Source: Bigelowiella natans CCMP2755
Taxonomy: Eukaryota > Cercozoa > Chlorarachniophyceae
Reading direction: 5' to 3'
Length of the DNA stretch: 39,607 nt
NCBI GenBank assembly: GCA_000320545.1
Contig: ADNK01003153.1
Coordinates: 1-39,607, forward strand
The notes under the pieces are model-generated. The model searched no databases. It had not been told where the DNA came from and saw nothing but the letters and a program-made list of their open reading frames with translations. Both the position numbers and the translations under genes were made by a program. This document shows, piece by piece, positions 21,510 through 32,913 of this stretch (positions within the stretch are counted from its first letter, which is position 1; each line of letters starts with the position of its first letter).

Positions 21510-21923
21510 ATGCCTTCACTCCTTTTACTCCTTGGAGTGATGTGCTCCCTAGTGCCTTCAGTCAAAGCATCTGCCGCACGAAAGGCTATTGCACTCCTTC
21601 AAAAGCCTGTAGGATATTATAAACATGCCGGAAAACAGGGCCTCTTCTTTGATAGCATAGGCGCAATTGAAGTACTTGCCGATTTCGTGGAGGATGAACT
21701 CTCTACTCAAGTCCAGGGGAAGATACAGACAGCAAAGTTTACAGTTAGCCATTACGGATTGCAAGGATCTGAGGAAGATACAGTGAATGCTCTTCACACT
21801 TGTGCGAATTCGCATGTCACAGCCTCACTGCACGACATTGATCAGAACGCTGAAGCCCAGCTGAAGTCTGCCTTTCAGTGCTTCGCGGAAGCGCTACCAT
21901 ACGACGTTGCCAAAACAAAGTAG
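21510..21923 (+). CDS. Small secreted protein of unknown function (137 aa)
   Basis: This is a single-exon ORF from ATG to TAG. Residues 1-21 form a clear signal peptide (MPSLLLLLGVMCSLVPSVKA), with probable cleavage after VKA or shortly afterwards. The mature part is about 115 residues and probably mostly helical, with two cysteines (HTCANS, FQCFAE) that could form a disulfide. It has no transmembrane segment after the signal and no recognised domain. It reads like a real protein, without repeat-derived bias, and is one of the few intron-less host ORFs here. Confidence 0.65.
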   Translation: MPSLLLLLGVMCSLVPSVKASAARKAIALLQKPVGYYKHAGKQGLFFDSIGAIEVLADFVEDELSTQVQGKIQTAKFTVSHYGLQGSEEDTVNALHTCANSHVTASLHDIDQNAEAQLKSAFQCFAEALPYDVAKTK

Positions 21924-22931
21924 GGAGTTCAAACAGGCACGTTGAAACTGTAATATAGAAGCATTCGTGCGTCGGTGAGATCACATGTTGATTTTCCCAC
22001 TGCTACATTTGTTCATTCCAGCATAGCTAGCAGACTTAGAATGCCTGTTGCGAAAAGAACTTTCAGATTGACCGAGCGCGCTAGGACTCGATTAATTTAT
22101 GTGCACACATCGTAGCAGTTTTTACGCAGTCCTAGAGCCATTCACGCGTCTGCAGCCACCCTTGCACCCGCCACTCGCCGTGGCGCTACTCTGCCCTGCG
22201 GCCATGATGCTTGCACGTATAGCGCGTGCGGTACGTGCCTGCAGCGCATATTGAAACATTTTAATCATTGTATTCATAATTACATCTGCCTCAACTGTAG
22301 ACACAGTATATATAATACGTATGTCTATTGTCTCACGTGCAATGCGATGATCGAACATCTAGCGATGCTGATCGATAGTAAGCTCAGAATACCTTTAGAT
22401 ATATCGGTAACATTATGCTCATCATCATCTGACATTATCTATATCTCCGCTCGGTCTAGCTTAGCCCCTCCTGCTGATGATTATCAAAGACGCATTAACG
22501 ATGATGATGCAGTCCGGAAGTGTGGCATTAGATTAATGCGCTGCTTTAGCCTATCATTTGGAGGATTTTCACGTGCCCCCCCCTCTTCTACCCCCAACTG
22601 AAGCAATTTTAACACTGTTTGCGACCTGGTATGCGTCTTCCTCTGCTGCATTGTCTGCGTCGGTTTCATCATTATCGGGTGGACGTTTTCTCTCGCCAAT
22701 GCTACGCTCCTTCCAGTCGGAGTTGACGCTGCTTTGGTGGTTGCTGTATTCATCTTGCCACCTTGGGTTCTGTTCAGAATGAAATGTGGTACAATCTACC
22801 ATGAGCGGCTGATGAGGAGGGAATCGGTGTTTCGTGATGATGATTCATCGAATATACCGCCGCCGTTATTTCGTGTGGCAGCGATAATGACAAGATATTG
22901 CGTTCCAATCACGCCCAAATATCAACATTGC

Positions 22932-22977
<46 letters not shown>

Positions 22978-23167
22978 GAGAGAGAGAACAAGGGACATGG
23001 TTGCGATGGGGAGTTGTAAATCAAAGGAACGAATATAGGGAGGGAGGATGAGGGTGAATATTCTATGGTAATATAGCAACAACAACAACGACAACTTGCA
23101 CCCAAAAGTCAATGCAAGGTATCACCATATGGATAACTCGTCTATTAAAAAAACAACAACACATATA
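21924..23167. other. Spacer with one candidate minus-strand exon
   Basis: No complete gene was supported. On the minus strand, about 22762-22620 reads as a hydrophilic, acidic frame (after an AG at the upstream end: NPRWQDEYSNHQSS…, ending AEEDAYQ before GTCGCA). It could be an exon of an unrecognised gene. (GA)n lies at about 22934-22988. 22000-22560 shows nothing recognisable. Confidence 0.3.
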
Positions 23168-23555
23168 TCAGTTACTAACCTGCTTCCCCTCCCTTTCTCC
23201 CCCCTCATTTTCTCCTCCTCCTCCTCCTCCTCCTCCTTCTCCAAAGATGAAGAGGTACCCCCCGCTAATCATCCCGTAGACAGCTACAGAAAAGCTCGCA
23301 ACAGCGGAGATCAGGTAATACCTGTTGGACAGGAGAAACGAACAATATCACCGACGATGAGAGATTTGCGAAAGGCAAAGCGTTACAATATATGCAATAT
23401 ATTTCAAAGGAGTACTATCATTTCCACCCGTTTGTTGGCAGTTGTTGCGATGACGCTATTTGCTGTATGATGGTTGCGATGCCGAGTGAAACGAACGTAT
23501 TCAGCGTGAACGAGATCTGAGTGTCGGGATGGACGATGAGAGATATGCGTATCTT

Positions 23556-23596
<41 letters not shown>

Positions 23597-25989
23597 CTCC
23601 CCCTCCCCTTTCCCTCGTCCTCCCCATTTTAACCCAGCCACCCCATCAGCCATCTACTACCTCGATCGGAAAGGAAAGTCGTTGTCGTTGTTATTGTGGT
23701 TTTCGCTGTTGTTGTGCGCATGCATGCGGTGACAGATGCTGGTGGATTTGGAGTAGTAATAGTACCGCGTATCGAGGTGTGATAGCGTCCGTTGCGATCG
23801 TAGCTGAAGCCAGAGTTATCATATACCCTACGACGGTTTGGTGATGGTGGTTGGTAGTAGTTGTGTTAGTTTCAGTTCCAGGTGTGTAGTTAGGAATGCT
23901 TCTCCCCCCAACCCCCCCCCCCCCCCCCCTTCTCTTTCTCGTTCTGTTTCGCATTATTTTGTTATTGGTCATCATCGTCGTCGTCTTAGCAGCACCGACC
24001 GAAAATCCCCATTGGGATCACGTTCAAGGCCGAGACTGACACGATATCACCTCCAACTCTGTATATAGTATGGCCATCATTCCATCAGCATGTAAAAGCA
24101 TTCCGACAGCATCATCATTATCATCATCACCATCAGCATCAACATCAGCATCGTTATCTTCACGTATTGCGTTTTTCATCATTTAAATTACAGCGTCGAG
24201 AGCAAATAGCACACTCCCGTCGCCCCAGCGCCTACAGCGATCACGCCCCCCGTAAACATCGAAACTGGTGAAATGGAGAGGGCAGGGAGGGAGGATGCAT
24301 ACATCAGCCAGAAGGCGGGGGATTAGATGTGAAGGCGGGAAAATAAAGCTGCGCCTCTCAAATACTTGCTATCTTTTTTATGCATGCAAATCAGAGAATG
24401 CTTTTGATGATCTCGGAATCATAGATAACACGTGTTGATTTCACTGCTACTCCTCCCCCTTCTACAAATGAAACAGTAAGAACGATGAGAACAACAGTCA
24501 CCACTGCTGCTACTGAGACTACCGAATTTCGCAGATTTATACGCTGCGACAGCCCCGATAGTAGCAAAAGCCTGAAAGGATTAGGAGAATGTTGTAGCGA
24601 AAGTAGTAAGAACCAAATTAAGACAAAAAAGAAGAAGAAGGAAACATCAATTTACTGACTAGCAAGCGAAAACTTATTACTATACAGTCGTTATCGACCA
24701 TCATTATCATCATCATCATCATCTTCTTCTTCTTCTTCTTAGTGACTGATAACACCTCCATCGCAGCTTCTAAATAGCCGAATTTGGCATTCACATCTAC
24801 TGCATAGACCTTATTTAACATAACCAAAAAGGTGGGGTGGGGGGGGGTTAATTGTGACTAGTAGTAATGATATGATACTTTCTGCAATATCGGCGCCTCT
24901 AAGCACGCACTTGGTGCAGGCATCACGGGTGTGGGTCGGGGTAGGGATAATTGGCGCTATATCATCATCATCATCATCATTATCATCGGTTGACTCGGCT
25001 CAGGTACAGAACCGAGGTATGACAGATTCTTCCCTCTCATCTCTCTCTCTCTTTCTCTTTCTCTCCTTCTCTCTCACACACACACACACATAGGCATACA
25101 CACAAACTCGTGCGCGCGCGAGACATCAACACCCCCCCCACCTGGTTTTGGTAATAATTGGAGATCATTTGATGAACGCCGAACATAATCGCCCAAAAGG
25201 TACACCACTGCAACGGCAAGCCAACCAGAAAGAGAGGAGAGAGAACAAGAGCAAGAAACAGAAGAGGACATGATTCACCAAAAGCACTAAGCTTATACAT
25301 GATGATGATGATGATGATGATGATATCGTTTATGCACAACTTACAGACCCTCCTCCCTCCCCCCCTCTTCTCCTTCTCCTTCTTCTTGTTCCTACGCACC
25401 TGAACAAGGCGGCGTCCAGTGTACAGCCGCTTCAACTCGGTCCATACTTGTGACCAGCCCCCTCCCTCACTTGCTCCGTTATTGATACGGGCATTGCCAT
25501 GATGGGAGGGGGAGGAGGAGGAAGGGGAAGAAGACACACGGTGGCCTCGGCCAGCTCCCCGACGAAGTAGGAGCGATGCGAGAGAAGGCGGCGCCGGTCG
25601 GGTGGGGGGGGGTAAGAAGAGAACGAAGCAGACCAAGCCTAACGTGTTTAGGTTGATTTGTGGTTTGATGAGAGACCGAAGATGTATATGTAGATATGCC
25701 GTCATCGTCACCATGATCATCATCGTTGTTGTGTTCTTCCCCCCCCCTAACAGCTACGTATCGCACCGATGGTGGTGAAGGCCCATGATAAATAAAAGAG
25801 GGTGAGAAGCGGCTCTCCAGAGTCCACAAGTGCTTGTCCCATTATCGCTCTGCAGTCGTCAAAGAATCGTATTTATGATGTTAATAGGGAAGAAATCAAT
25901 CAGTCGTCTAACTATCAGTCTTTTTCTTCTTCTTCTACGATGTACTCGCCATTATAGAAACCGTCGTCACTGTCACCACCACCACCACC

Positions 25990-26020
<31 letters not shown>

Positions 26021-27580
26021 CAGGCACTATACACACTTGATTCATTATCATTCGTTTTTACTACAATAATGCTGATATTGATATTATCCTGAAGACATCA
26101 TTCGAAACAAAGAGCCTCAGTCGCATACGACAACAAAATAATAAAAGCACGTGCTACCCTACGACGTTAAAGCGATATACAGATAAAACGCATACATACC
26201 CTGCAACGTTTCCTCCGTGGTAGGCAGCCCTCATGTAGCCCGTCGTGCGAACAAACTTCGATGGCGCTGGTGTTCACCATTTAGAGAGGAGGAGAAGGAG
26301 GGGGGAGGAAGCAAGAAGAGGGTAACAACGGGATTGTATGAAGGGATTTAGTCAGGAGGAATAGAAGATTCAAATCATGAGCTCTAAGAAATAAATCACG
26401 TCCGTGTGAGTGCTGCTCTATTTTTGGATGGGCGCTGCGGTTTAATAACAAAGCTTAACTGTTACATCTATCTATCCTAGTGAGCGGTGCATACCTACGA
26501 CTTGGTAGGCATACGCGTAGTAGACCGTATTGGCGCACGTGGCAGCTGCGTAAGTTAGCTGATGACGACGACGACGAAGATATATGTCAGAAATGATGGT
26601 GAAGATAGGATATTTCATGGTTATGACGGTGATAACAGCTATCATTTTTTAGAGGAACGATGACGATAAATGACGAATAGAAATTAGAAGTCTGAACGAC
26701 TGTTTACCTGCATAACAGCCATCATAAACACGCCGTTTGCAAAGATCAAAATCACACGCGTGGCCTGCATAAAAACAACATATTCGAAGATTCTCCGTTA
26801 TTTGACGGAAATATTAGGACCCCTCCGTATACGTTTACATATGCGCACGACATATACTTGCCTGAAGGTTTGGCATTGAATGTGTGCATGGTTGTTATCT
26901 ATCCCCTGTGGGGCGTACGTACCTCTCGGCAAAGCAGTCCGACGAGCACAACTCGGCGATACCTTCGCAAAGAAAACTTAGAAAACTAAAGTATCATGAT
27001 GTTGAAAAAGGAATCACGAATAAATTACACCCAGAATTGGCATGATTGACATACAAACCCCGTAGTACATTTCCTTGCTCACCCGTATATTTCTGCGACA
27101 ATTCCGACTGGTAGGAGAAAAAGGAAGCTTCCATATGTATCATAAGGCCACACCTGAAGTATAATTCCTGCACACTCAGATCCATAATCTCGAAAGACTT
27201 GAGAATCGACGTATCTGAACATCTTGTTGGGTTGTTATTCGCGGTGAAAGGGGAGGTGTTGGCATTGATTACACACCGTGTTGTCGAGTTGCTTCTCCGT
27301 GAGACCCTTATTCTCGATTAGAAAACGAGTCAGGAAAGGTTCCGATGGTTGACAATTCACGAAGAATCCAACCAAGCATAACCCCAATAGTACCCTGCTT
27401 CCGAGGCCTGGCCGGAGGGGGGATAAAAGATCAAAATTCCTCTCGGAAATTCCGTTTCTGACAACTGATACCTGAATCTGAAGAGAAGGGACTGTTCTGG
27501 GACATTGCGTGTCTCTCACCAACGACGGAAGGAACGGCCAAGGCCGAGGCAGGGCCGCGGTCGCGGTTAGGAGCTTTCAT
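23168..27580 (-). CDS. SLC19-family vitamin transporter (folate/thiamine carrier like), 17 exons
   Basis: SLC19 proteins are 12-helix major-facilitator carriers of reduced folates or thiamine in the plasma membrane. Exons (minus) are 27580-27520, 27407-27277, 27153-27083, 26962-26923, 26764-26708, 26558-26495, 26266-26200, 25849-25767, 25554-25400, 25207-25142, 24809-24747, 24571-24523, 24264-24192, 24058-24000, 23827-23766, 23516-23455 and 23321-23168. They total 1317 nt with all phases closing, 438 residues. Family hallmarks in order are GFFVNCQPSEPFLTRFLIEN after the first helix, VWPYDTYGSFLFLLPVGI, YAAATCANTVYYAYAY, FVRTTGYMRAA, ELKRLYTGRRLVQWCTFWAI, TDAITPRYAISFTLNTF, and the last helix. 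A Ser-rich loop (exon 9) replaces the usual central loop, and the tail is poly-Gly, then KQVSN. The substrate cannot be told. The exon 9 acceptor (25554 or 25545) and the poly-Gly end are the weakest parts. Confidence 0.9.
23558..26020. repeat. Microsatellites in SLC19 introns
   Basis: Main tracts are (TC)n 23558-23594, poly-C 23914-23929, (CAT)n about 24708-24725 with (TTC)n after it, (CAT)n 24961-24988, (TC)/(CA)n 25039-25090, (GAT)n 25300-25325 and (CAC)n/(CAT)n 25977-26020. All fall outside the phased exons except for short Ser/Gly-coding runs. Confidence 0.85.
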
Positions 27581-27628
27581 CGCCTCGGTCCTTGCCAATG
27601 AGCAGACCCGAACCCCAATCTATCTCTC

Positions 27629-27656
27629 TGCGACAACCAAGAAATTAGTTGTCGCA
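27629..27656. promoter_or_regulatory. Perfect 9-bp inverted repeat in the divergent promoter
   Basis: TGCGACAAC (27629-27637) and GTTGTCGCA (27648-27656) are separated by 10 bases, midway between the divergent transporter and Sel1-like start codons. It could be a binding site for a dimeric regulator or a hairpin. No function is known. Confidence 0.4.
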
Positions 27657-27738
27657 AGAGCATAACCCAGTCCATCTGATATGTAGGACGACTTGGGCAT
27701 TTTTCTTGCTGCGCCTTTGTTTTATGAGATGGTTTCTG

Positions 27739-27746
27739 TATAAATA
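27739..27746 (+). promoter_or_regulatory. TATA-box candidate TATAAATA
   Basis: TATAAATA lies 88 bases upstream of the ATG of the Sel1-like gene, a plausible core-promoter distance if the leader is short. It is the only such match in the 253-bp divergent spacer. Confidence 0.45.
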
Positions 27747-27833
27747 CTCTGCTTTTTCGAGAAGAGAAGTTTCCGGGTTGTGCTCTTAATTCGCGTTGCT
27801 AATGACGCCAGCGATGATGCTCAAAACAGCTCG

Positions 27834-28457
27834 ATGAAGGCGCTGCTTCTTCTTCTTCCACAGGCAAGCAGTTGTAGGACGGAGTGGAAAATGGAAGAAG
27901 CGAAGGAACTTTTTGAGGAATCCATTAGGTGTCATTAACCAAAAATTGAGAAAATATTTGACAGCAATGCCTGTTGTGTTATCAGCAGGTGCTACTGTGG
28001 AAGAGACGGAAGGAGAATCGATAAGGTATTGTCGCGGAAACTGACGATGCAGGTCGTTCCATTCAATTAGGGTCGCTTCAGCTTATCCACCATTATTACA
28101 TCAGGCATCAGCACTTGGTCACCGAAGTGCTTTAGCAGTGCTACTACAGGAGTTGGGGAGGTAGTCAGTTGTTATTTACCAAAAAATTCTATATTTTTCA
28201 ATCATTCTGTCTTCTTCTTCTCCTTCTTTTTATTTCTGTGCTAACGTACATTTTAACCCTCCTCTTTTCAGTGGAGAAATTTTTTTGATAGGGCTGTCAT
28301 AATCTATCGAGGAGACGTGGAAAAGGGCGATCCTGTTGCCGAGTTTAAGTTGGTATTTATCAGAACAGGAGATATTTATTGTGATAGCATATTTTGATAG
28401 CATACTTATGATCGTCTTACGTAGTCCATGGGTCTTTTCTAATTATAGGGTGTGTGA
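27834..28457 (+). CDS. Small Sel1/TPR-like repeat protein (about 90 aa)
   Basis: Exons proposed are 27834-27928 (ATG), 27989-28025, 28105-28160, 28277-28352 and 28449-28457 (TGA), all in phase. The protein begins with a short hydrophobic stretch (MKALLLLLPQ), then EEAKELFEESIR, ASALGHRSALAVLLQELG and RGDVEKGDPVAEFKLG. The last two resemble Sel1-like (SLR/TPR) helix pairs, with the A...GH..A and GDP.A.F.LG pattern. It is divergent from the transporter across 253 bp, which suggests a shared promoter region. Exon 2 may start at 27986 or 27989. The gene is small enough that the structure needs transcript support. Confidence 0.55.
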
Positions 28458-28653
28458 AACGGGCGCGGGAGAGTAGTGGAGAGAAATTTGGATTGCCGAA
28501 ATCTGCGAAAAGGTTGTTTACTATGCTATTCTTTCTAAGAGCTCAGATTTCCCATATAGTGGACTCATTGATACAAAAAAAATGCAATTGATGATTGTCG
28601 TCTACCCCTCAAGCCCTATTTCTCTCCCTCGTGACCACCACTATGTAGACAAT

Positions 28654-28691
<38 letters not shown>

Positions 28692-30324
28692 AATGTGACA
28701 TTCACAGCATATAGCTATGCATCGAAGGCTGCAGACTAATCAACAAGTCCGACTGCGACGTGCTGCCTCTACCAGTCTAGCTAACTTGATCTAGAGCTCT
28801 AGATAGATCTACATCGCAATGCCTGCAAGCAGCATGGACTCTATGTGCACATAGCAGCGTCGTTTGTTCATCTCTAGATCTCCAATCTACTCACTTCAAT
28901 GTGCATGTAGATGTAGACATGCTAGCATGCACACACATGCATTGCATTGTACTGAAGCACTGTTCGCCACACTAGCACGGCCAGCAGCGTGCACAAAAGA
29001 AGCTTTGTACGTGGCTAAATTTGTGTGCATGCGCGTACGATCATATACAGTTATTAGCACATGCACATGTTCTTCACACGCACCGTAATGTGTAGTTTTA
29101 CATACACATATGTTCTTTACCCGCACATGCTAGATGTGTACCAAGCAAGCACATCTAGACATGTGTCCTGAAGCACACATGAATTATACATCCCACATCT
29201 AGACATGTGTCTTAAATAAGTACACACACACATGTCTCCTAATAACGCAGGGGGTACATACACGAATAGAGCCTTTATAAGGCCATATATTGCGCTCACA
29301 GTCGTCGTTAGTCAACTTTTTGCTGTTGTCATCTAGTCATGCCTAGATGCAGTTTGGAGTTAGTTGCGGCAGTCATTTCGTATAGCAAGACGCTGCGCGT
29401 ATAGGAATGAGCATGTTGCATGCAAGGTGCTACGAGTACAGTCATGAACATGTTGCATTCAGTCTGTGCAAAGTCTGTTTGCACGTTACTTTAACTTTAG
29501 GCTCAGCAATGAACAGGCTCATAAGCAGACCAAAAAATAAGATAAATTACAAATTATCCTTCTCAAACAAATAATTGCATCAAAGGTGGCACATAGACGT
29601 AGACTCTCGGGGACACGATTAAATATAATACTTAACTTGCCAATAGAACTATGGCCCTTGAACCCCAATTCAAACTTGCTATACGCTCGTGCTTACACAA
29701 ATTTTCTTTACTTCGTGCAACAATTTTATTTGGATGTTATTTTGACAAACGGATACGGATACAATAAAACTGAAAAAAAATCTAGTATTACTGGAGATAT
29801 TTTTCGAAGGGAGGAGGTTGTTATCAAAATTCAAAGCCTTCTCTACTTAAACTCGATGCAAGAAATTGCATGTATTCAGGATATTTTCACAAGTCGGAAA
29901 GATATCTAGATATGTTGATTTTTGTTTAGGAAGATTACATCGCCAGGAGGTACAAAAATGTACAATTCCCGTTTGGGGCGAAAAGAATCGGCAGTATTAA
30001 ATTCTTTTATTCAAAAAAATGGCGAGGATATATACACTGTAGTTATAACGAATTGTTCGTTAAACTGAATCATTTCAGTAAAGAGCTACTGTATACAACT
30101 GGTCTAAAACAAGAAATACGAATGGCAGCTTTACAACTCTACCAACTTTAAAATGTTTGATATCATATTTGCAAAGAGTTGCATATTCTCGGCAGCCGAG
30201 AGAAAATTATTTACAGGAATAGAGTGTAGCTAAAGAGAAACGCGGTTCTCTTCGGCAAATGCCGTAATAGCTTTCACCTGCAGAAGCAAGTACGCGACAA
30301 AATACTTCAGCTTGAGGTTATTCG
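28458..30324. other. Gene-free spacer with (GA)n and a TGCA/CATG-rich block
   Basis: (GA)n covers about 28657-28691. From there to about 29480 the DNA is dense in CATGCA, GCACAC and TCTAGA palindromes. It includes an 18-bp direct repeat (CACATCTAGACATGTGTC) at 29150-29167 and 29194-29211. 29481-30324 is AT-rich without microsatellites. The longest open frame there (29586-29909, plus) has no ATG start and no recognisable feature and is not called. Confidence 0.5.
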
Positions 30325-31140
30325 TTACCCCTGACTCAAGAGGAGGAGGGCTTGCACACCAGCATTGGTGTCGAGGGTGAATGGAGCAGGACTTCTCCCC
30401 TCATCAGATTTGAAAAGTTTGGTATTCAAAGTGGACCCAGCAGGCGAAAGCGGGGCCACAGATTTCAGCTTCTTAGACATTCGTCTCTTGCTTTCCCGTG
30501 AGTCGTCGCCATATTTCTCCTCCTGAGGAAAATTTGCGTTTTAGTCCAGCATCGGGGTAAATAAAATAAATACAATTAGTACATACCTCGTCATCGAATG
30601 AATTTCTTTTCCTGAAACCCGTCTTGGAAGATACTCTGCCATGTCCAAAGCGTATGTTCTCGTCCTCGCGGCGGTCCTTGTTGCGTCGAGGAGGGATCAG
30701 ATTTTCGCGGCCTTGTCGTTTCAATTTGATGAAGTGCTTCTGGGCATGACTAACAAAATTCGCAAAACATCATTTGGAAATTAGCTGGAGAATAGATTCA
30801 AAGGGGACGAAATTAAAGCATACCCCCTGACACCAACTTCGAAATATGCCACCAACTTGGGATTGAAAGTTAAAAAGAAAGTAACGAAACAAATTCCGAG
30901 AATCCTCAGAGAACATTGGGAGTCTTATCTACACGTCTACACAAATTTCTACCTTCGAATCTGAACGACAGTCCTTGTGCCCACATGTGCGGTAACCTTG
31001 CTCCAGTCACGTTTGTACATTTTGATGCCTTCGAGGAAGCGGTTGTGCTCTTCAGTTGTCCATGCTTGCCTTTGGTTCCTGATTGTGTACTTCCTCGGGA
31101 GCCGCGCCTTCGATCCGTCTGAAGTCGGAGAACTTGACAT
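30325..31140 (-). CDS. Single-repeat MYB (SHAQKYF-class) DNA-binding protein, 182 aa
   Basis: Exons (minus) are 31140-30953 (ATG), 30749-30587 and 30522-30325 (TAA), all in phase. Residues about 24-76 form one MYB/SANT repeat: AWTTEEHNRFLEGIKMYKRD for the first two helices, then VGTRTVVQIRSHAQKHFIKL for the recognition helix. The SHAQK(H/Y)F signature is split across the exon 1/2 junction and restored by splicing. The rest is a basic, Ser-rich tail with nuclear-localisation-like runs (PPRRNKDRRED, SKRRMSKKLK). Plant and protist members of this class are transcriptional regulators, often in circadian or stress responses. The specific role is not deducible. Confidence 0.92.
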
Positions 31141-32913
31141 TGTTTTTGGTTTCCTGTATATTGTATAAGGTAGTTGCCGGGGGCAGAGGGGGGGGGGGCT
31201 AAGGAGTCTGTCCTTTATCTTTTCGCTTTAACTAAGGGGGGGGGAGCTTGATCTACTGTAATTCGAATCAAGGACGGAGGTGGTAAATTTTTGGGAAGTG
31301 GCTAAAATGCTCAATTTTTAGAACCCCCCGCCAATATGTATTCAGGCCTATCTTCTCCACTTATTAAGACAAGAGATGGCTAGAATTATTTTGTTTCTTT
31401 TCATCTGTGTTGTCTCTGCGATATAATGAGCTTAATTATGGGTACCGAAAAAGATCCCGTAGCCTTAAGATAGGATTAAATACTTTGCTATTTCTTCTCA
31501 CTCGCTTTCTTCTAGTCTCTCTTTCAATTTCAGCTTCCTGTATCATTGGTAAATATAATCACATAAAAAATTATTATTATAAATTATGCATCCGACATGA
31601 TGCATCCTTGATTTAATCAAAGTTTACACCTTTATATGAAAGTCAAAATCGAAAGATGTAGCTGAAAATAGTTCTTTCCGAGAAGAAATTAGTGGCGAGG
31701 ATGACACAGAATTTTCACCAAAAAGAACACCAAAGTGCATACATATTCAGTTTTGTGGCTTCAAAATGATTGTCATTATTTAGAAGATGGATGCCTTTTA
31801 TCTGGTACTGAAAACTTGTTGTTAAATTTTGTTAAATAATATCAATGTTTGTTTCATCTTTACGGAGTCTGCGAGCTGAATTTTGAAAGAAGAAGTGCTG
31901 CTTGAGTTTTTTTGAATTTTCAAGGAAAGTCTCGGCAAGCGGAGAAAAACTCCTGCATTTCAAAATAGATAAATGCACAAATCCCGGATTTTCTGATATT
32001 TACAATTTTTCATAAAAATATCCTGGTATTTTGAAGGATTTCGCACTCACAGTTGTAATTTACTTTAAAATGAAGTTTTCAGATTGTAATCACAACTTGC
32101 ATTTAGAATTACTAAAAGAAGTCAATGTATATTTTGAATCCGACAAAGACAGAATTAATTATTCAAAAAAAATTAAAGATGTTTAGAAATAAAATTAGTT
32201 GGGGGACTATCTCGTTCTTTTCGAGTCTCTTTCCAGTCTCTTTCTGGAAGGCTTTCTGTTTTCAGCCTAAATGTGGACAATAACAGAGCAAATATACACA
32301 GAATATATTGGAAATAATGAAAGAATATGTTAAATGTCTTGACGTCATGATGAAATACAAGGCACCCAGTATGCTAAGGAATCAAATTCTTTCATTGCTC
32401 CTGGAAAGCTCCCGCCTTATTTGCAACAACGACTCTGTTTTCAGGGACGGAACATGAACTGGCGCGAATCTAGATCCCTGAACACATTCGTAGTCTGGCT
32501 AATAAAAACTACCCAAATCCGATGTTTTTAGTACACGCGGCCCGTTTATGATGAGTTTACATGAATTTACCAGAAAATCTTCATGAAACTGAAGAAAATT
32601 TGTATAAAATAAAAATTCGGTGATGGCATCCTCTCGGAAATGACCGACTTCTCCTTTTTATTAGACTGTGGAGACAAGCATTCCCCTGTCATTTTTTGTT
32701 GGGAAAACTGTCCCTCAAATTTGATTCCGGTCCGTTTCTTTTCGGGAGGAGTTGCAAGGGCAGAGACCGTCATGATGGGTTTGACCAGGCAGCGAGCGGG
32801 GTGGGGACGTGGGTGGTTACGGGTTCTTTGCCTCTTCATTACGCCCCCATGTGATGCCTCCTTGCTTCACGTTGAGCTAATGGAATATCTATGTCTTAGC
32901 AGCGTCAAAATCT
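31141..32913. other. AT-rich spacer, nothing recognised
   Basis: Upstream of the MYB gene the DNA is AT-rich, with short poly-G runs at about 31187-31197 and 31237-31244. A minus-strand frame at 32567-32839 and several plus frames show no domain. It presumably holds the promoters of the MYB gene (minus) and the next gene (plus), and possibly an unseen first exon of the latter. Confidence 0.4.

Noticed and set aside
24192-24264. In-frame TAA right after LLSTL taken as the transporter's end
   Set aside because: A GT donor two bases earlier splices in phase to 24058-24000, and the following exons restore the full SLC19 C-terminal half.
29586-29909. 107-codon plus-strand frame
   Set aside because: It begins at GTG in AT-rich spacer, has no domain, no splice context and no similarity that I can see.
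31407-31616. Short hydrophobic frame in the AT-rich spacer
   Set aside because: AT-rich sequence produces such frames by chance. There is no signal beyond composition.
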